Below are positions 46,911-58,830 of a stretch of DNA of 64,000 bases, one piece after another. Under the pieces are notes generated by a model. The model searched no databases, was not told the origin of the DNA, and worked only from the letters and a program-made list of their open reading frames with translations. A program made the translations under genes and the position numbers. Position 1 is the stretch's first letter. Each line of letters opens with the position of its first letter. This DNA is from Hibiscus mutabilis. Taxonomy: Eukaryota > Streptophyta > Magnoliopsida > Malvales > Malvaceae. The DNA lies in the NCBI GenBank assembly GCA_019671005.1, contig CM033745.1, forward strand, positions 46,743,241 to 46,807,240. The letters run 5' to 3'.

Positions 46911-49344
46911 TGTAGCGACCTTTTTTCTTCCTTTTTGAAAAAAAAGAATTTATTGCGTTAAGAGCGTTTGTTTAGAAAAGAAGTCAGCTACTAATTATCC
47001 CCTAAATTATTAATGAAAATCTTTTGGAATATTGGGGATTTCTTTTGAAAACTTTAAATTCTTGAAAACTTGGAGTCGCCACCGACCATTTGGGTAAGGT
47101 AGTCCGGACACCATAAGAAACTAAAGATTCTTCGTGAAAGGGTATGGGAGTTGGGTACGCGTGGGGAAGGATTAGCACCCCCATCACGCCCGGAACTCGG
47201 CACCAAAATATTTGTTAGTCTTAAAAGGATGAAAATTATTGAAATTTACATTGAATTTAATTCAGAGTTCTTAGATGAAAATTAACCTTGATTGCACGGG
47301 CTTTATCGAATTAGTGGACTCAAATTAATTAGACATTTAATTAATAAGGTAGATGATATGTCGGACCATAGATTAAACCAACATCGAATAAGCCCGGCTG
47401 CCGTGTTAATTTATGATTCGACCCCCGTACGTCACCTTTATGCATGATGTAAACATTCAAGTATGTTGTGATGATTTTGTTAGCTTTTAATCTATTTACC
47501 TCGAGATGGTAAGAATTAATCCGAATATTTGGTCAACATCCTTTAAGCTCGGACTGTTACGACGCAAATATTAGAATTAATAAATACCTCCCTTTTATGA
47601 TTTAGGTTGATTAGATATGCAATTAAGATTAAAGATTATATGGATGTCAATTAAAGTATGGCAATCAAGGGCATGAATATAAACATTTAAAAGGAAGGCC
47701 CAATCATATATTTAGCCCTAAAAGATTAAGAAACCCAATTTATAGTGACTAATTTGTAATTTAATGTTTAGTTAAACTTAAAATCGATTTTTCCCTTAAA
47801 GTAATCAAGAAATGTTCAATTAATTTAATGAATTTACCATTTACCCTAATAAGTCAAGGATAGGTTTAAATTCACTAAATTAATTCGAACTCTAATCTAA
47901 CTAAGGCTCTAAAGAACCTAAGGCTAATTTAATTCTAGGATCGTGCCCCTATAAGACGAGCACACGATCTAGATTAATTGAGTTAACTTGACTATTTCTA
48001 ACCTAAGCCCAAAAGGTACTAACTATGCACTACAATCTAAGCCCAAAACAAAAGGCCCAAACTATTAAAACTAAACCCAAAAACCTATGGCCCAAAACAT
48101 TTTCATACATATATTACAAAAAATATAATTTAAGATTATATTGCAAACTTTAAAACTATAAATATTATAACCTCCTTTTTAAAAAAAACTATATATATTA
48201 TACACCTTCAAAAACTATATATTATATTAAAAGTAAATTAAATATATATTATAATCTTTTTATTATATAAAACTAGCATTTAAAGAAAAAACCTTGTCTA
48301 TAATAATATAAAAATTTTATTTCAAAAACATATACCATACTAAAAATACATTATCTATATTTGTAGAAAAACCATAAATTTAGGAACTTTATATGAGATA
48401 TACAGTACAAAAGAAATTTATATTATATAAGACATATATTATATTAAAAAAACTATGTATAGTACATTTTATAAATATTATATGCATATATATCCTATAT
48501 TATGTTAACAAGTTGTATATTATATATTACAAATGTTTCATATTATATATATACAAACCTTATAATACATACACTGTAGCTTTTATAAAATATATTAATA
48601 TTAGAGGGGTCACATATTTGAATGAAAATACATATATATATATAGTATATGTTATATAAACTAAATATTAAATCTTTATGTACAATCTAAATACTATGTA
48701 ACATATATAAGATGCACGTATTATACGACATTTAATAACAAATACAACAAAAAAAGATATAAAACATGTTATACTAAAAAGACTAAATATTGGTTGAAAT
48801 TAAATAAATAAGATAAGGGTGTACCCAGCCCAATGGTTTTGAGCATGCTAAGCTGATTCGGGCCTAATATGTGGGTCGGTCTGCGTCGGGTTGCCGGGTC
48901 AGGTGGGACAACTGGTTGACCGGTTACAACCTGTTAGCCAACCGGTTATAACAAATTGAAGAAAAAAGGGTTATAACCCTAAATTGGTTTCACTCCCTTA
49001 TTTCCCCTTCTTAGCCGCGGTAGAGAGAGAGGGAGAGAGACCCGAAGCTTGGGCGCCGATGAGCCGTTTCCCGTCCTCCGTCTGGTGCGTTGCCTTCTCT
49101 GGTCAAGGCCTCTCAACCCCCTCTTCATTTCTATCAGTGTCGACTATCCAGAAAGCCGACCATTCCTCACGAAAACGACCGAAACCCTTTCGACTTCTAC
49201 TCACTAGATCTTCGCCAGCGACCGTTGGATCGCCGCGAAGAGTATGTGACTCTCCTCGCCAAGACCTAGCTCCACACCGTTGGGATCGTCGGTTGGGGCC
49301 TCTGATAGCCAGGAATCGCCGCCGCCGAACGATATACACTTCTC
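46911..49344 (-). repeat. 5' LTR of the Ogre-like element, outer 1.2 kb deleted
   Basis: Collinear with 31430-33857 of the 3' LTR, from TGTAGCGACC to TATACACTTCTC, then stops abruptly. The matching sequence would continue as CATTTTCTTTCG, but family S sequence follows. In element orientation the missing part is the 5' end, including U3. Confidence 0.9.
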
Positions 49345-50351
49345 AAGAGTAGGCTGCAGAAGATTTTTGCCAAGTCCCTTGGCAACAAAGTGGTGTCTAA
49401 TGACGTCAGCCCTAGACCAATCCACGTGCATATATATAGAGCACTTATCATGAGCCTTGGCTGAAATTTAAAGTCTTCTAGGGTTTTTCTCCTCACATAC
49501 CTATATATAGAGAGAATTTCCAAGCATTGGAGATAGGATAGACGGCTTAGCACCATGCATACCATCTCCACATAGCTCTCACCACCATCGTCCCAAAGAG
49601 GCTGAACTGAGGAGAGCTGGATCAAGAAAGACTGCATCGACCGACCTCTTTCTTTTTCCTTTTTCTTCGGTTTGGTTGTTTTTATTTTTAAGATGATGTT
49701 GGGAAACGTTGAAGTTTTTTCTATGGTTGATACCCTCACCATGAACTAATTCAATAATTGGTGAGGGATGTTTGGATGAAACGTTGTTTTTCTTTGTTTA
49801 TAATAATTAAAAATGCTTCGGCATAGTTTTATTTATTTGGCATGATTTGTAATTTTGTAACTCAATATCTTAGCCGATTTTGGTGGCAACAACTAGTTGT
49901 CAGATCCTAAGGTGAAAAGCTTCGACAAAAGATGTTCAAGTAGATGAACTTACTTCGGGAGTGAGTCTACCCCTTAGGGAGTATAGATTGGAACTTAATC
50001 AAATTAATTAATGGAAAACATTCACTATAGACATATAGGGGGTTTTACATGGTTAATTTAGGGCATTGCTATCGATGGAGGCAATGACCATCTTTGAATC
50101 TGGTCAATAAAACTTTTCCAAGGCAGAACATTATTAAAGGCTGCCATGGCGTAGGCAGCGTGAAAACTAGGCATTCCTTTCCAACACTTATCATCAATTT
50201 TACAAACTCTTCTTGCCAACGTTATTTTATTTTTTTTCTTTTCTTTTACATCATTTTCAAAACCAATTCCATCTCAAACAATCTTTTTCCTTGAGCAAGT
50301 AAATAATCAAAACACTTAATTCCAAAAGCAATCTCTGTGGGACCGATACTT
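49345..50351 (+). repeat. TGATAACT-type LTR, right copy (family S), both ends truncated
   Basis: It matches about 30321-31390 in order with small indels. Missing are the first 385 bp and the last 40 bp or so relative to the left copy. TGACGTCA (49401), CACGTG (49423) and TATATATA (49431) occur within 40 bp, and CTATATATAG at 49501. It is probably the 3' LTR of the same element whose internal part was deleted. Confidence 0.8.
49401..49511 (+). promoter_or_regulatory. Compact promoter-like module in family S LTR
   Basis: The palindromes TGACGTCA (bZIP C-box/CRE type) and CACGTG (G-box) are followed by TATATATAGA and, 60 bp later, CTATATATAG. In the left copy the first two read TGATGTCA and CACATC, as expected from CG decay. 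Confidence 0.5.
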
Positions 50352-51333
50352 GCACTTTCAGGTTAAAGCTTAGTTGGATTGAGGATCCGAGCAATGGGCA
50401 TTTTTGAAGCAAGTCACAACCTTCTATGTAATTTAATCTAGTCCTTGAACTCCTAGAACGGTGGTGTAGTGTTTAGACAAGTTAGTTTAGTCCCATTTTG
50501 CATGTATGTATTGCCCTCTATGTTAAAGAAGCCTAAATGCTCAAAATGGTTGTGTTAGTACTTAGGTAAGAAACATCAAATATGCATTTTTGGCCTAACT
50601 AGTGAAAACATGGTAAACAGATTCATTTGATCATGAAATTTTGCATACCATTAGATTTTAGTATTTAAAGGTTGCTGGTAAAATTTCACTGCATTTGGAC
50701 ATCGTTCGAAGGGTTAAATTGATAAAAAATTAGATAAAATTTGTTATTACAGTGCAGGTGTATTGATACGGGTGGAAGCGTATTGATACAACTAAGCATA
50801 ATTAGACATGGAACGACATGAAAATTGTCACGAAATATTGGTATTGTATTGATACAGATTCATTTGATGAAAAAATGGTATCGATACGGCCTTGGGACGT
50901 ATCGATACGACCAAATAAGGTGTACCATACGACCTTGAGATTATAGTTCAACATTATTTGCAAAATTGTCACTGGATATTGTATAGTCTAATTGGATGGG
51001 TAAATGATACCGGAATGACATGAAAATTTACAGACTTACTGTTATTGTATTGAATTTTATGGTTGTTTAGTCAACTACATGAAAATACCCCTAAATTACT
51101 AAATTTATAGATTAGTCCCTAAAAATTGTAAAAGTTATAAATTAGTCCTAATTGACGAATTACTATTGCACATTGGATAAATTGGACTAATGCTTATTTT
51201 GGTAATGTTTATAAAGCATAATATCGTTTAATTATCGATTATTGATTGAAAATTCATTGCATCAATTACTATTTTGTTCATCGGCAGTGTTCTCCAACCT
51301 GGTTTTCTTCTAGGCCAAGTGGGGGATGTTATA
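50352..51333 (+). repeat. 5' LTR of element 2, right part
   Basis: It resumes at GCACTTTCAGGTTAAAG, matching the 3' LTR at 57419 onward, and ends GGGGGATGTTATA. It carries boxes at 50761-50931. Confidence 0.9.
50760..50932 (+). repeat. Paired boxes in element 2 5' LTR
   Basis: TATTGATAC at 50761 and 50781 (20 bp). TATCGATAC at 50879 and 50900 (21 bp). Single TATTGATAC at 50847 and TACCATAC at 50923. The linkers end in AGCG and GACG, as in the other arrays. Confidence 0.85.
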
Positions 51334-51482
51334 ATTGTGGTATTAGAGCTAGAGTTTAGTCGATTATAGGACTAAAGTGAAGTCTATTTCATAGTTATTG
51401 CATTGCATACGATACCTAGGAGTTTAATTTGATATATTGTGGCTTGTGACTAATTTGATCCTCTTTCCTTTATAATGTAAAA
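51334..51482 (+). promoter_or_regulatory. Primer-binding site and leader of element 2
   Basis: TGGTATTAGAGC at 51338-51349 is one change from the initiator Met tRNA complement TGGTATCAGAGC. The gag leader follows. Confidence 0.85.
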
Positions 51483-52500
51483 ATGTCTGACTCTGATAAG
51501 GCTCACGAAGAAGTTGAGCACACGTTTGGCTCCTCAACCAATGGTAAAGAGAAAAGGGGTGATAATCCTCCTAACCTGCAAGTTGCCCCCACAAGAGCCA
51601 GTAAACACTGAGCCTGTGATGCATGCTGTTCAGTTTGAGTGTTATAAGAACATGACTGAGATGCTCAACATCGAGCTACTACTTTCTCGGGTAAGGTCGA
51701 GCAAGACCCTAAAGTAGCAAAGCACTAGTTAGATAGTACGATGAGCATTTTTAAACAAGAAGTTGCAGTGCTCGGATGAGCATAAGCTGGAGTGTGCTCT
51801 AGCCTTGTTGACCGATGAAGCCCTAAGTTGGTGGGAAACCACGACTCTCACCACTCCCAAAGAAGCTGTAACTTGGGAGTTCTTTCTACGAGAGTTCAAG
51901 AAGAAATATATCAGTGAGCATTACCTAGCTGAGAGATGGGATATCTTCCTATATCTGAAACAAGGTTAGAGACCGGTGGAATAGTATATCCACGACTTCT
52001 ACAAGATTGCAAATATGGGGCTGAATACATTAAGAAAGAAGAAGAGAAGTGTGGAATGTTTATTTCAAGTTTAAGTGATGAACTACGGCCTTTGTTTACT
52101 GCTCTAGGGATCAAGGATTTTTAGGAGCTGGTGAATCGAGCGATCTCCACTGAAGCTACTCAGAGGTTGCACAAGTTTAACACGCTGAGCCGGTTTGAGA
52201 AGAGGTCACGAGATGATTCTCTACCCCCTCTACCATACAAGAACAGCAAGCAACAACAAGGATACAAGTCATCGTATCAACAACAATCATTCCGATCAGG
52301 TGATTATTCAAAGCCACAAGTTATGTCTTAGTTGGCTGCAAGAACTACCTCTAGGGAGAGTATTGGAGGATCTGGACAGGAGTCTCATTACCCGGTTTGC
52401 AACTTCTATCGAGAAGGAATCATTTGGGACAGTGCCACAAGCAATTAGGGGTGTGTTTCTTCTGTAGAGAACAAGGTCACTATATTAAAGACTGCCCGAT
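51483..52500 (+). pseudogene. gag: gag of Tekay-like element 2, broken
   Basis: ATG at 51483 opens MSDSDKAHEEVEHTFGSSTN. The capsid part is recognised by ALALLTDEALSWWETTTLTT and FLREFKKKYISEHYLAERWD. The knuckle CFFCREQGHYIKDC (about 52454-52495) keeps all of CX2CX4HX4C, unlike element 1. Stops or shifts occur near 51610, 51727, 51967, 52124 and 52330. Confidence 0.9.
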
Positions 52501-53130
52501 GAATACTAATAAGCCTCCTGCACTGGTAGTTCCGACGTCCCATGCTCAGTCCTTCAAGGGTAGAGGACAGAGACAAGATGCATCAAGAACTTCCGGAGGA
52601 CCTAGTGGTTCTACAAGGGCTCCTAATCGACAAGAGTCTATAGCTTCGGCTCAAGTTTATCATGTAAGGAGCCGAGAGGAGGACGAGGAACCTGATGTCA
52701 TCGTAGGTACTATTGAGTTGTATACTCATTTTGTTTATGCATTGATTGATCTTGGATCTACTTATTTTTTCATAAGTATTGTATTGATTAAGAGATTTAA
52801 GTTGACATATGAACTTATAGCTCCAAGCTCACCGTGACCAACCCTTTAGGGGATAATGTTTTATTGGGCTCATATGTAAGAATTATCCTCTTGTGATACA
52901 AGGGATACCTTTTCCGACCAACCTAATGGCCCTCCCCATACATAAGTTCGATATTATTTTGGGGCTTGATTGGCTCAGAGAGCATCAAGCTTGGGTATAC
53001 TATTCAAAGAAGAAGTTGTATTTTCGAGGTTTGGGTAAGGAGAGTGTGACTCTCATGGAATCTAAAGGTAAGAGATCATTGTTATATGCCACTTTAAGCA
53101 AGGAAGAAGCACTGTTACAAGATATAAACA
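52501..53130 (+). pseudogene. Retropepsin region of element 2, broken
   Basis: YALIDLGSTYFFIS replaces the expected D-S/T-G with D-L-G. Then comes FDIILGLDWLREHQAWVYYS. A shift lies near 52837. The linker SKEEALLQDINTVQEFFDVF leads into RT. Confidence 0.82.
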
Positions 53131-54480
53131 CTGTGCAAGAGTTTTTCGATGTGTTTCTCGATGAGCTTCCAGGTTTACCACCTATCCGTGAGGTTGAATT
53201 TGGGATTAAAGTGCAACCTGAAACCACCCCAATTTCTATTACACCTTACATAATGGCACCAATAGAACTCACCGAGCTTAAAATGCAAATCTAAGACTTG
53301 TTAGACAAGGGTTTCATTCGACTAAGTTCCTCACCTTGGGAGCTCCGGTCTTCTTTGTTAAGAAGAAAGATGGATCCATGCGTCTTTGTATTGACTATCG
53401 ACAATTGAACAAACTCACAATCAAGAATAAGTATCATTTGCCAAGGATTGATGACTTGTTTGATCAACTAAAAGATGCAATGGTCTTTTTTAAGATCGAT
53501 TTGAGGTCTGAATACTATCAGATGAAAGTGAAAGAGTGCAATGTGTCCAAGATGGTTTTTCGTACAAGATATGGCCATTACGAATTCTTGGTTATGCCCT
53601 TCGGGTTAACCAATGCACCTACTACCTTCATAGATCTTATGAATTAGGTTTTCAGACCCTATCTTGATAAATTTGTTGTGGTGTTTATTGATGATATCCT
53701 GATCTACTCTAAAAGCCAAGCTGAACATCGTGAACATCTTCATATTTTGCTTCAAACCCTTTAGGAGAAGCAATTGTATGTCAAGTTCAGCAAGTGCGAA
53801 TTCTGGCTCATCCAAGTCTCATTTTTGGGTTAAGTGATCAAAGCTGAAGGCATTCATGTAGACCTAAAAAAGATCCAAGCTATAGTTGATTGGAGACCAC
53901 CGAAGAATGTAGGTGAAATTCATAGCTTTCTCGGTCTTGTTGGTTATTATAGGAGATTCATTAAAGGATTCTCTATAATAGTAGCATTATTAACTAAACT
54001 TCTACGGAAGGATGTTCCTTTTGAATGGACCAAGAAGCAACAAATAAGTTTTGACCAACTCAAGCAGGTATTAACTCATGCACCGATTCTAATTCAACCT
54101 GAATTTGGGAAGGACTACATTGTGTATAGTGGTGCTTCACACCAAGGATTGGGGTGTGAACTGATGCAAGAAGGCAAAGTTGTTGCTTATGCATCAAGGC
54201 AGCTCAAACAACATGAAATGAACTACCCTACTAATGACCTTGAATTGAGCTGTGATCGTCTTTGCATTGAAAATATAGAGACATTATCTCTACGAAGAAA
54301 AATATTACCTATACACCGACCATAAGAGCCTTAAGTATTTGTTAACACAAAAAGAGTTCAATCTCCACAAATGAGATGGATGGAAAATTATGATCTTGTC
54401 ATTGATTATTATTTGGGCAAGGCCAACGTAGTAGCATATGCGCTCAGCCGCAGGCCTTTGCCTACCCCTCAAGCTATCAA
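53131..54480 (+). pseudogene. pol: Reverse transcriptase and RNase H of element 2, broken
   Basis: Blocks in order: LPGLPPIREVEFGI, FFVKKKDGSMRLCIDYRQLN, RIDDLFDQLKDAMVF, FLVMPFGLTNAPT, catalytic FIDDILIYSKS (53681-53713), LKKIQAIVDWRPPKN and FLGLVGYYRRFIKG. RNase H is marked by VVAYASRQLKQHEMNYP; after a shift near 54250 come DYYLGKANVV and ALSRRPLPTP. Stops occur near 53293, 53647, 53764 and 53834. Confidence 0.92.
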
Positions 54481-55740
54481 TACTCATTTTCGACTTCAAA
54501 GGCACCGTGGTTTTATAGCCAAACATCAAGTTCAGTCTACCATTGTGATGATAATCAAGTCTCTACAAGAAGAAGATCCTGAATTACAAACCATTTATTC
54601 TAAGCTTCAAAATGATCCTGACCCTGATTTCAAGATTAATTTTGAAGGACTCTTGTGCTTCCGTGACAAAATATGTGTGTCCAATGATGAGTCTCTTTGT
54701 GATGAAATTCTCCGAGAGTTGTAGCCCTTACTCAAATCACCCAGGAGCAATAAAGATGTACATAGACCTACGAGAATTATATCGAGTTGTCTCACATGTT
54801 AACGAGTTAAAGTCGAGCATCATAACCCTATCGGATTGTTGCAGCCCATTGAATTCCCTTAGTGGAAATGGGAAAAGATAAATATGGACTTTGTTAGTGG
54901 TTTACCCTTGACCCCAGCCAAACACGATGCTATTTGGGTTGTTGTAGACCGCTTTACTAAGTCAGCACACTTCATACCATTTAGAATGGACTACGGTCTT
55001 CCTAAACTGACTGACTTGTATATTAAGGAAGTCGTTCGACTCTACAGTGTGCCATAGTCTATCGTCTCCAATCGGGATCCACGGTTTGCATCTCGATTCT
55101 GGAAGTCATTACAAGGAGCTCTGGGCACCAGAGTCAATCTTAGCACAGTTTTTCAGCCTCAATCTGATGGTCAATCAGAAAGGGTAATTCAGATATTAGA
55201 AGATATGCTTCATGCTTGTGTTATTTACTTTGAAGGATCTTAGGTGAGGTCCTCACCACTTGTTGAATTTTCTTATAATAACTGCTATCAATCATCCATT
55301 AGCATGGCACCATATGAGGCATTGTATGGAAGAAAGTGTAGAACACCGCTATGCTGGTCTAAACTCGGTGAAGGCAAGGTGCTGGGCCCTGAATTACTCT
55401 GGGAAACTGAATAATCGGTAACCATCATCCATGACTGTTTGAAGGCCGCCTTCAACTGACAAAAGGCCTATGCTGACCTTAAGAGGAGAGATATACAGTT
55501 TGAAGTTGGTGAGAAAGCATTCTTAAAAGTCTCCTCGTGGAAGAAGATCCTGTGTTTCAGTAAAAAGGGGAAATTAACTCCCCGATTTATTAGACCATTC
55601 GAGGTGATTGAAAGAGTTGACCCTGTAGCTTATCAGTTAGCCTAACCCCAATATTTGAGTAAGATCCATGACGTGTTCCATGTACAGATACTTCGTAAGT
55701 ACAGATCTGATCCATCACATGTTATAGAGCCCGAATCTAT
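54481..55740 (+). pseudogene. Integrase of element 2, broken
   Basis: From 54884 the core reads MDFVSGLPLTPAKHDAIW (Asp), VVDRFTKSAHF, SNRDPRFASRFWKS (Asp) and QPQSDGQSERVIQILED (Glu). Its substrate-binding tail has YGRKCRTPLCW and FLKVSSWKKIL. At least four stops, for example before SIVSN at about 55056, inactivate it. Confidence 0.9.
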
Positions 55741-55945
55741 GGAACTCCAACCTAATTTGTCGTACGAAGAAGAACCAAGTGCAAATATTGGCAAGGGAAG
55801 TTAAGAGGCTTCGGAATAAGAACATCTCGTTGGTTAAAGTATTGTGGATAAGTTACAAGGTTGAAGAAGCTACATGGGAACCAAAAGAAAGAATGAGAAG
55901 TCAGTACCCGCATCTCTTCGATTTAGGTAAAAATTCGAGGACGAA
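55741..55945 (+). pseudogene. Chromodomain region of element 2
   Basis: After a shift near 55780 the frame holds LVKVLWISYKVEEATWEPKE and YPHLFDLG, the same chromodomain as element 1, just before the purine tract. Confidence 0.82.
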
Positions 55946-55949
55946 TTTT

Positions 55950-55964
55950 CCTTAAGGGGAAAGT
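55950..55964 (+). promoter_or_regulatory. Polypurine tract of element 2
   Basis: TTAAGGGGAAAGT immediately precedes TGTAACATCCC. Confidence 0.85.
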
Positions 55965-57715
55965 TGTAACATCCCAAAATCGGACATAGACATAATTTGA
56001 TTCCATGACTAGAAATTTTAGATCAAAAGTCAAATTATAGGGTTGACTTTTGACCGAGTGGTTAATTATTGAATTACTGAGTCCCTAATTAAGCATTGAT
56101 TTTGTTAAGGACCCTATTATGAGCTTTGAAACATGTCTTAGTGACTAAATTATAGAAATTGGAAGATTGGGGATAAAAACATAGAGTGCAAAAAGTTGAG
56201 GGACTAACCAAGTAATTAGCCCCTAACCTAATAGTCACTATGCTACGTGGAATGAATGAAATCAATTCCTTCACATGAAGGAAAGCCTTGCAATTAAAAT
56301 ATGATAGGAACTAAGCGAAAGAAAGATTTGCCGGTTATAAAGAAATTCAAACACCTTAGTCATCATCTTCTACCTCTTGCTATGGAAAGCACACACCACC
56401 ATTTTTAGTGAGATCAAGCTTTCTTTTCCTTGAGTTTCTTAACCCTATATTGTGGTGATCAATTGGGTAAGCATAAGTCCTCAACTAGTTTATCGATTCC
56501 ATGGCTAAATTATGTTTAATTTCAAGTTAAAGATTCATGAACCCTAGAAATTCCATAAAGACCACATAGCTCGATTAACATCATTTTCATAGCTATTAAT
56601 TTGATATGAATCCATTATTGATATTGAAATCCTTGTAATCTCGATTTTGTGTAGCTTAAGATAATCAAGGTGAAGAATCACCAAATCCTCCTAATTCCAC
56701 CAAGTTCAAGAACAAGGGAGTCGTTATACGGGAGCCTTGAAAGCCTCAGAATCATCGGTGAGTGTAGTCGGAGTCAAGGGAGTGGCTAGGTGCCTTCTTG
56801 ATTTCATTAATGTTGAATTATTGCATTTCCATCTTTGACCAAGGTACGTTTGTATTCGGACCTTGTAGGAGGCATCATCGATAAGCTTGTTGGATTATAG
56901 GTTGAATACAGAGTCATTAAATGATCATTGATATTATGATAGGTGCGAAATAAGCCATGTTAGACAAATCACAAATCATTGTCGTTGATATTGTATTGCT
57001 ATTGCTATTGTTACCGTTGTAGCTATTGTTAATGCTATTGTTATTTCTATTGATAAGTATTGAATCCTTTGACACGAATGGACATGGGATACAATTGGCA
57101 TGCCATAAAATTCATGAGCTCATTGGTAAAGGGTAGAATACAGTCGTTGAGCTAAGGCTCTCATTGGTGATGTTGGCGGGATGTGATTGTGTTGGTCCTA
57201 TTGGCGATGTTGGCAGGTGATGTTGGTTGGGAATTCATGTATCCACTACATGTCAATCCAAGGAAAAATATATGTGAATAAGTGTAGCAAGTATTGTTAA
57301 ATTATGTTTTGAGATGCGCTTTCATCGTTTTTACATGATATGATTTTCATTGATGTTCATACCATTGTCTTTGACTACCTCACTAGGCTAAGTAAGCCTA
57401 ATGCATCTCATTTCCATGCACTTTCAGGTTAAAGCTTAGTTGGATCGAGGATTGGAGCAAGGGCATTTTTGAAGCAAGTCACAACCTTCTATGTAATGTA
57501 ATCTAGTCCTTGAACTCCTAGAACGATGGCGTAGGGTTTAAACAAGTTAGTTTAGTCCCATTTTTCATGTATGTATTGCCCTCTATGTTAAAAAGCTGAA
57601 ATGCTCAAAATGGTCGTGTTAGTACTTTGGTAAGAAGCATCAAATATGCATTTTTGCCTAACTAGTGAAAACATGGTAAACGAATTCATTTGATCATGAA
57701 ATTTTGCATACCATT
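55965..57715 (+). repeat. 3' LTR of element 2, cut by the assembly gap
   Basis: It begins TGTAACATCCC and is collinear with 28647-29934 and then 50352-50650. It ends at the gap just before the point where the 5' LTR carries its boxes; about 680 bp is expected to be missing. Confidence 0.9.
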
Positions 57716-57815
57716 NNNNNNNNNNNNNNNNNNNNNNNNNNNNNNNNNNNNNNNNNNNNNNNNNNNNNNNNNNNNNNNNNNNNNNNNNNNNNNNNNNNNN
57801 NNNNNNNNNNNNNNN
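57716..57815. other. Assembly gap, 100 N
   Basis: Exactly 100 N, a conventional placeholder for unknown length. Sequence on the two sides belongs to different elements. Confidence 0.99.
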
Positions 57816-58830
57816 TGAAAAAGGCAAGGTGGATACTACACTTTTCTTTAAAAGAAATGGCAATGACATCTTAGTAGTTCAAATTAGTGTTGATGATATA
57901 ATCTTTGGTTCTACTAATGAGTTTTATTGCCAAGAATTTTCTAAGTTGATGCAAGGTGAGTTTGAGATGAGCATGATGGGGGAGCTTTCATTTTTCTTGG
58001 GGCTCCAAATCAAGCAAATGAAGGATGACATCTTCATCAATCAAGCTAAGTACATCAATGATATGCTCAAGAAGCTCATCTTGGAGAATGTAAAGCCTCA
58101 AAACACTCCTATGAGCTCATCAATTAATCTTGACAAAGATGAACGAGGTAAGTGTGTTGATTCCAAGCTTTATCATTCTATGGTTGGATCATTGATTTAC
58201 CTTATCGAAATTAGACCCGGTATCATGTTTAGTGTTTGCTTGTGTGCTAGGTTTTAAGCTAGTCATAGAGAATCACACCTTATAGCCACTAAGAGAATCT
58301 TTAGATACCTTAGAGATACACCTTGTTTAGGTCTTTGGTATCCTAGAGACTCATCCTTCAACCTCCATGCTTATCCGGATACAGATTATGGGGGATGTAA
58401 GATAAATAGGAAAAGTACCTCTGGAACATGCCAATTCCTAGATAGTATACTCATATCTTGGTTCTCTAAGAAACAAAATAGCGTAGCCTTATCTACCACC
58501 TAAGCGAAGTATATATCCTTAGGGAGTTGCTGTGCTAAAGTCCTTTGGATGAGGCAACAACTCTTAGACTATGGTGTTGAAGTAGATACTATACCCCTTA
58601 AGAGTGACAATACTAGTGCCATATGTCTCACTAAGAATGCCATCCAACATTCTAGAACCAAGCACATAAAGATAAAACATCATTTCATTAGGGATCATGT
58701 CTTAAAGAATGATGTTGTTCTAGAGTATGTTGATACCTCAAACCAACTAGCGAATATCTTTACAAAACCATTAGATAAAGAGTGTCTTTGGACTCCTAGG
58801 AGAGAATTAGGTCTAACTAGCCTATCTTGA
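57816..58830 (+). pseudogene. pol: Reverse transcriptase end and RNase H of copia-R
   Basis: It starts KGKVDTTLFFKRNGNDILVV and includes the RT catalytic VDDIIFGSTN near 57890, then ELSFFLGLQIKQ, YINDMLKKLI and PMSSSINLDKDE. RNase H is seen as HAYPDTDYGGCKINRKSTSG, SILISWFSKKQNSVALSTT, a stop at 58501 and DNTSAICLTKNAIQHSRTKH. It ends with NQLANIFTKPLDKE. Another stop is at 58255. Confidence 0.92.

Larger units (their letters stand above)
31430..49344 (-). mobile_element. Ogre/Tat-like Ty3 element, minus strand, 5' LTR truncated
   Basis: In element orientation: truncated 5' LTR (49344-46911), primer site of Arg-tRNA type (46908-46889), leader, ORF1 with a DUF7745-like domain, gag, protease, an AT-rich intron-like spacer, RT, RNase H, second (archaeal-type) RNase H, integrase, 3' region with purine tracts, polypurine tract and 3' LTR (35058-31430). 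ORF1 upstream of gag and the double RNase H are the marks of Ogre-type Tat elements. Stops occur in most ORFs. The outer 1.2 kb of the 5' LTR is deleted. Confidence 0.92.
28647..57715 (+). mobile_element. Tekay-like Ty3 element 2 with nested insertions
   Basis: Pieces: 5' LTR 28647-29934 and 50352-51333 (interrupted), internal region 51334-55964, and 3' LTR 55965 to the gap at 57716. It is the same family as element 1 but a different copy, with better-preserved coding. The 20.4-kb interruption consists of a TGATAACT-type LTR element and an Ogre-like element. About 190 bp of the 5' LTR, present in the 3' LTR at about 57220-57415, is missing at the insertion. Confidence 0.9.

Noticed and set aside
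48984..49742. Overlapping frames of 75-158 codons on both strands
   Set aside because: They cross the Ogre LTR/S LTR deletion junction, so they cannot be one natural gene; composition reflects the GC-rich LTR block.
29935..50351. Reading the S LTR copies as the LTRs of the Ogre-like element
   Set aside because: The Ogre-like element has its own LTRs bordered by its primer site (46889) and polypurine tract (35059); S is an older host element around it.
57588..57869. Minus-strand frame spanning the gap
   Set aside because: It exists only because N bases are read as open codons.
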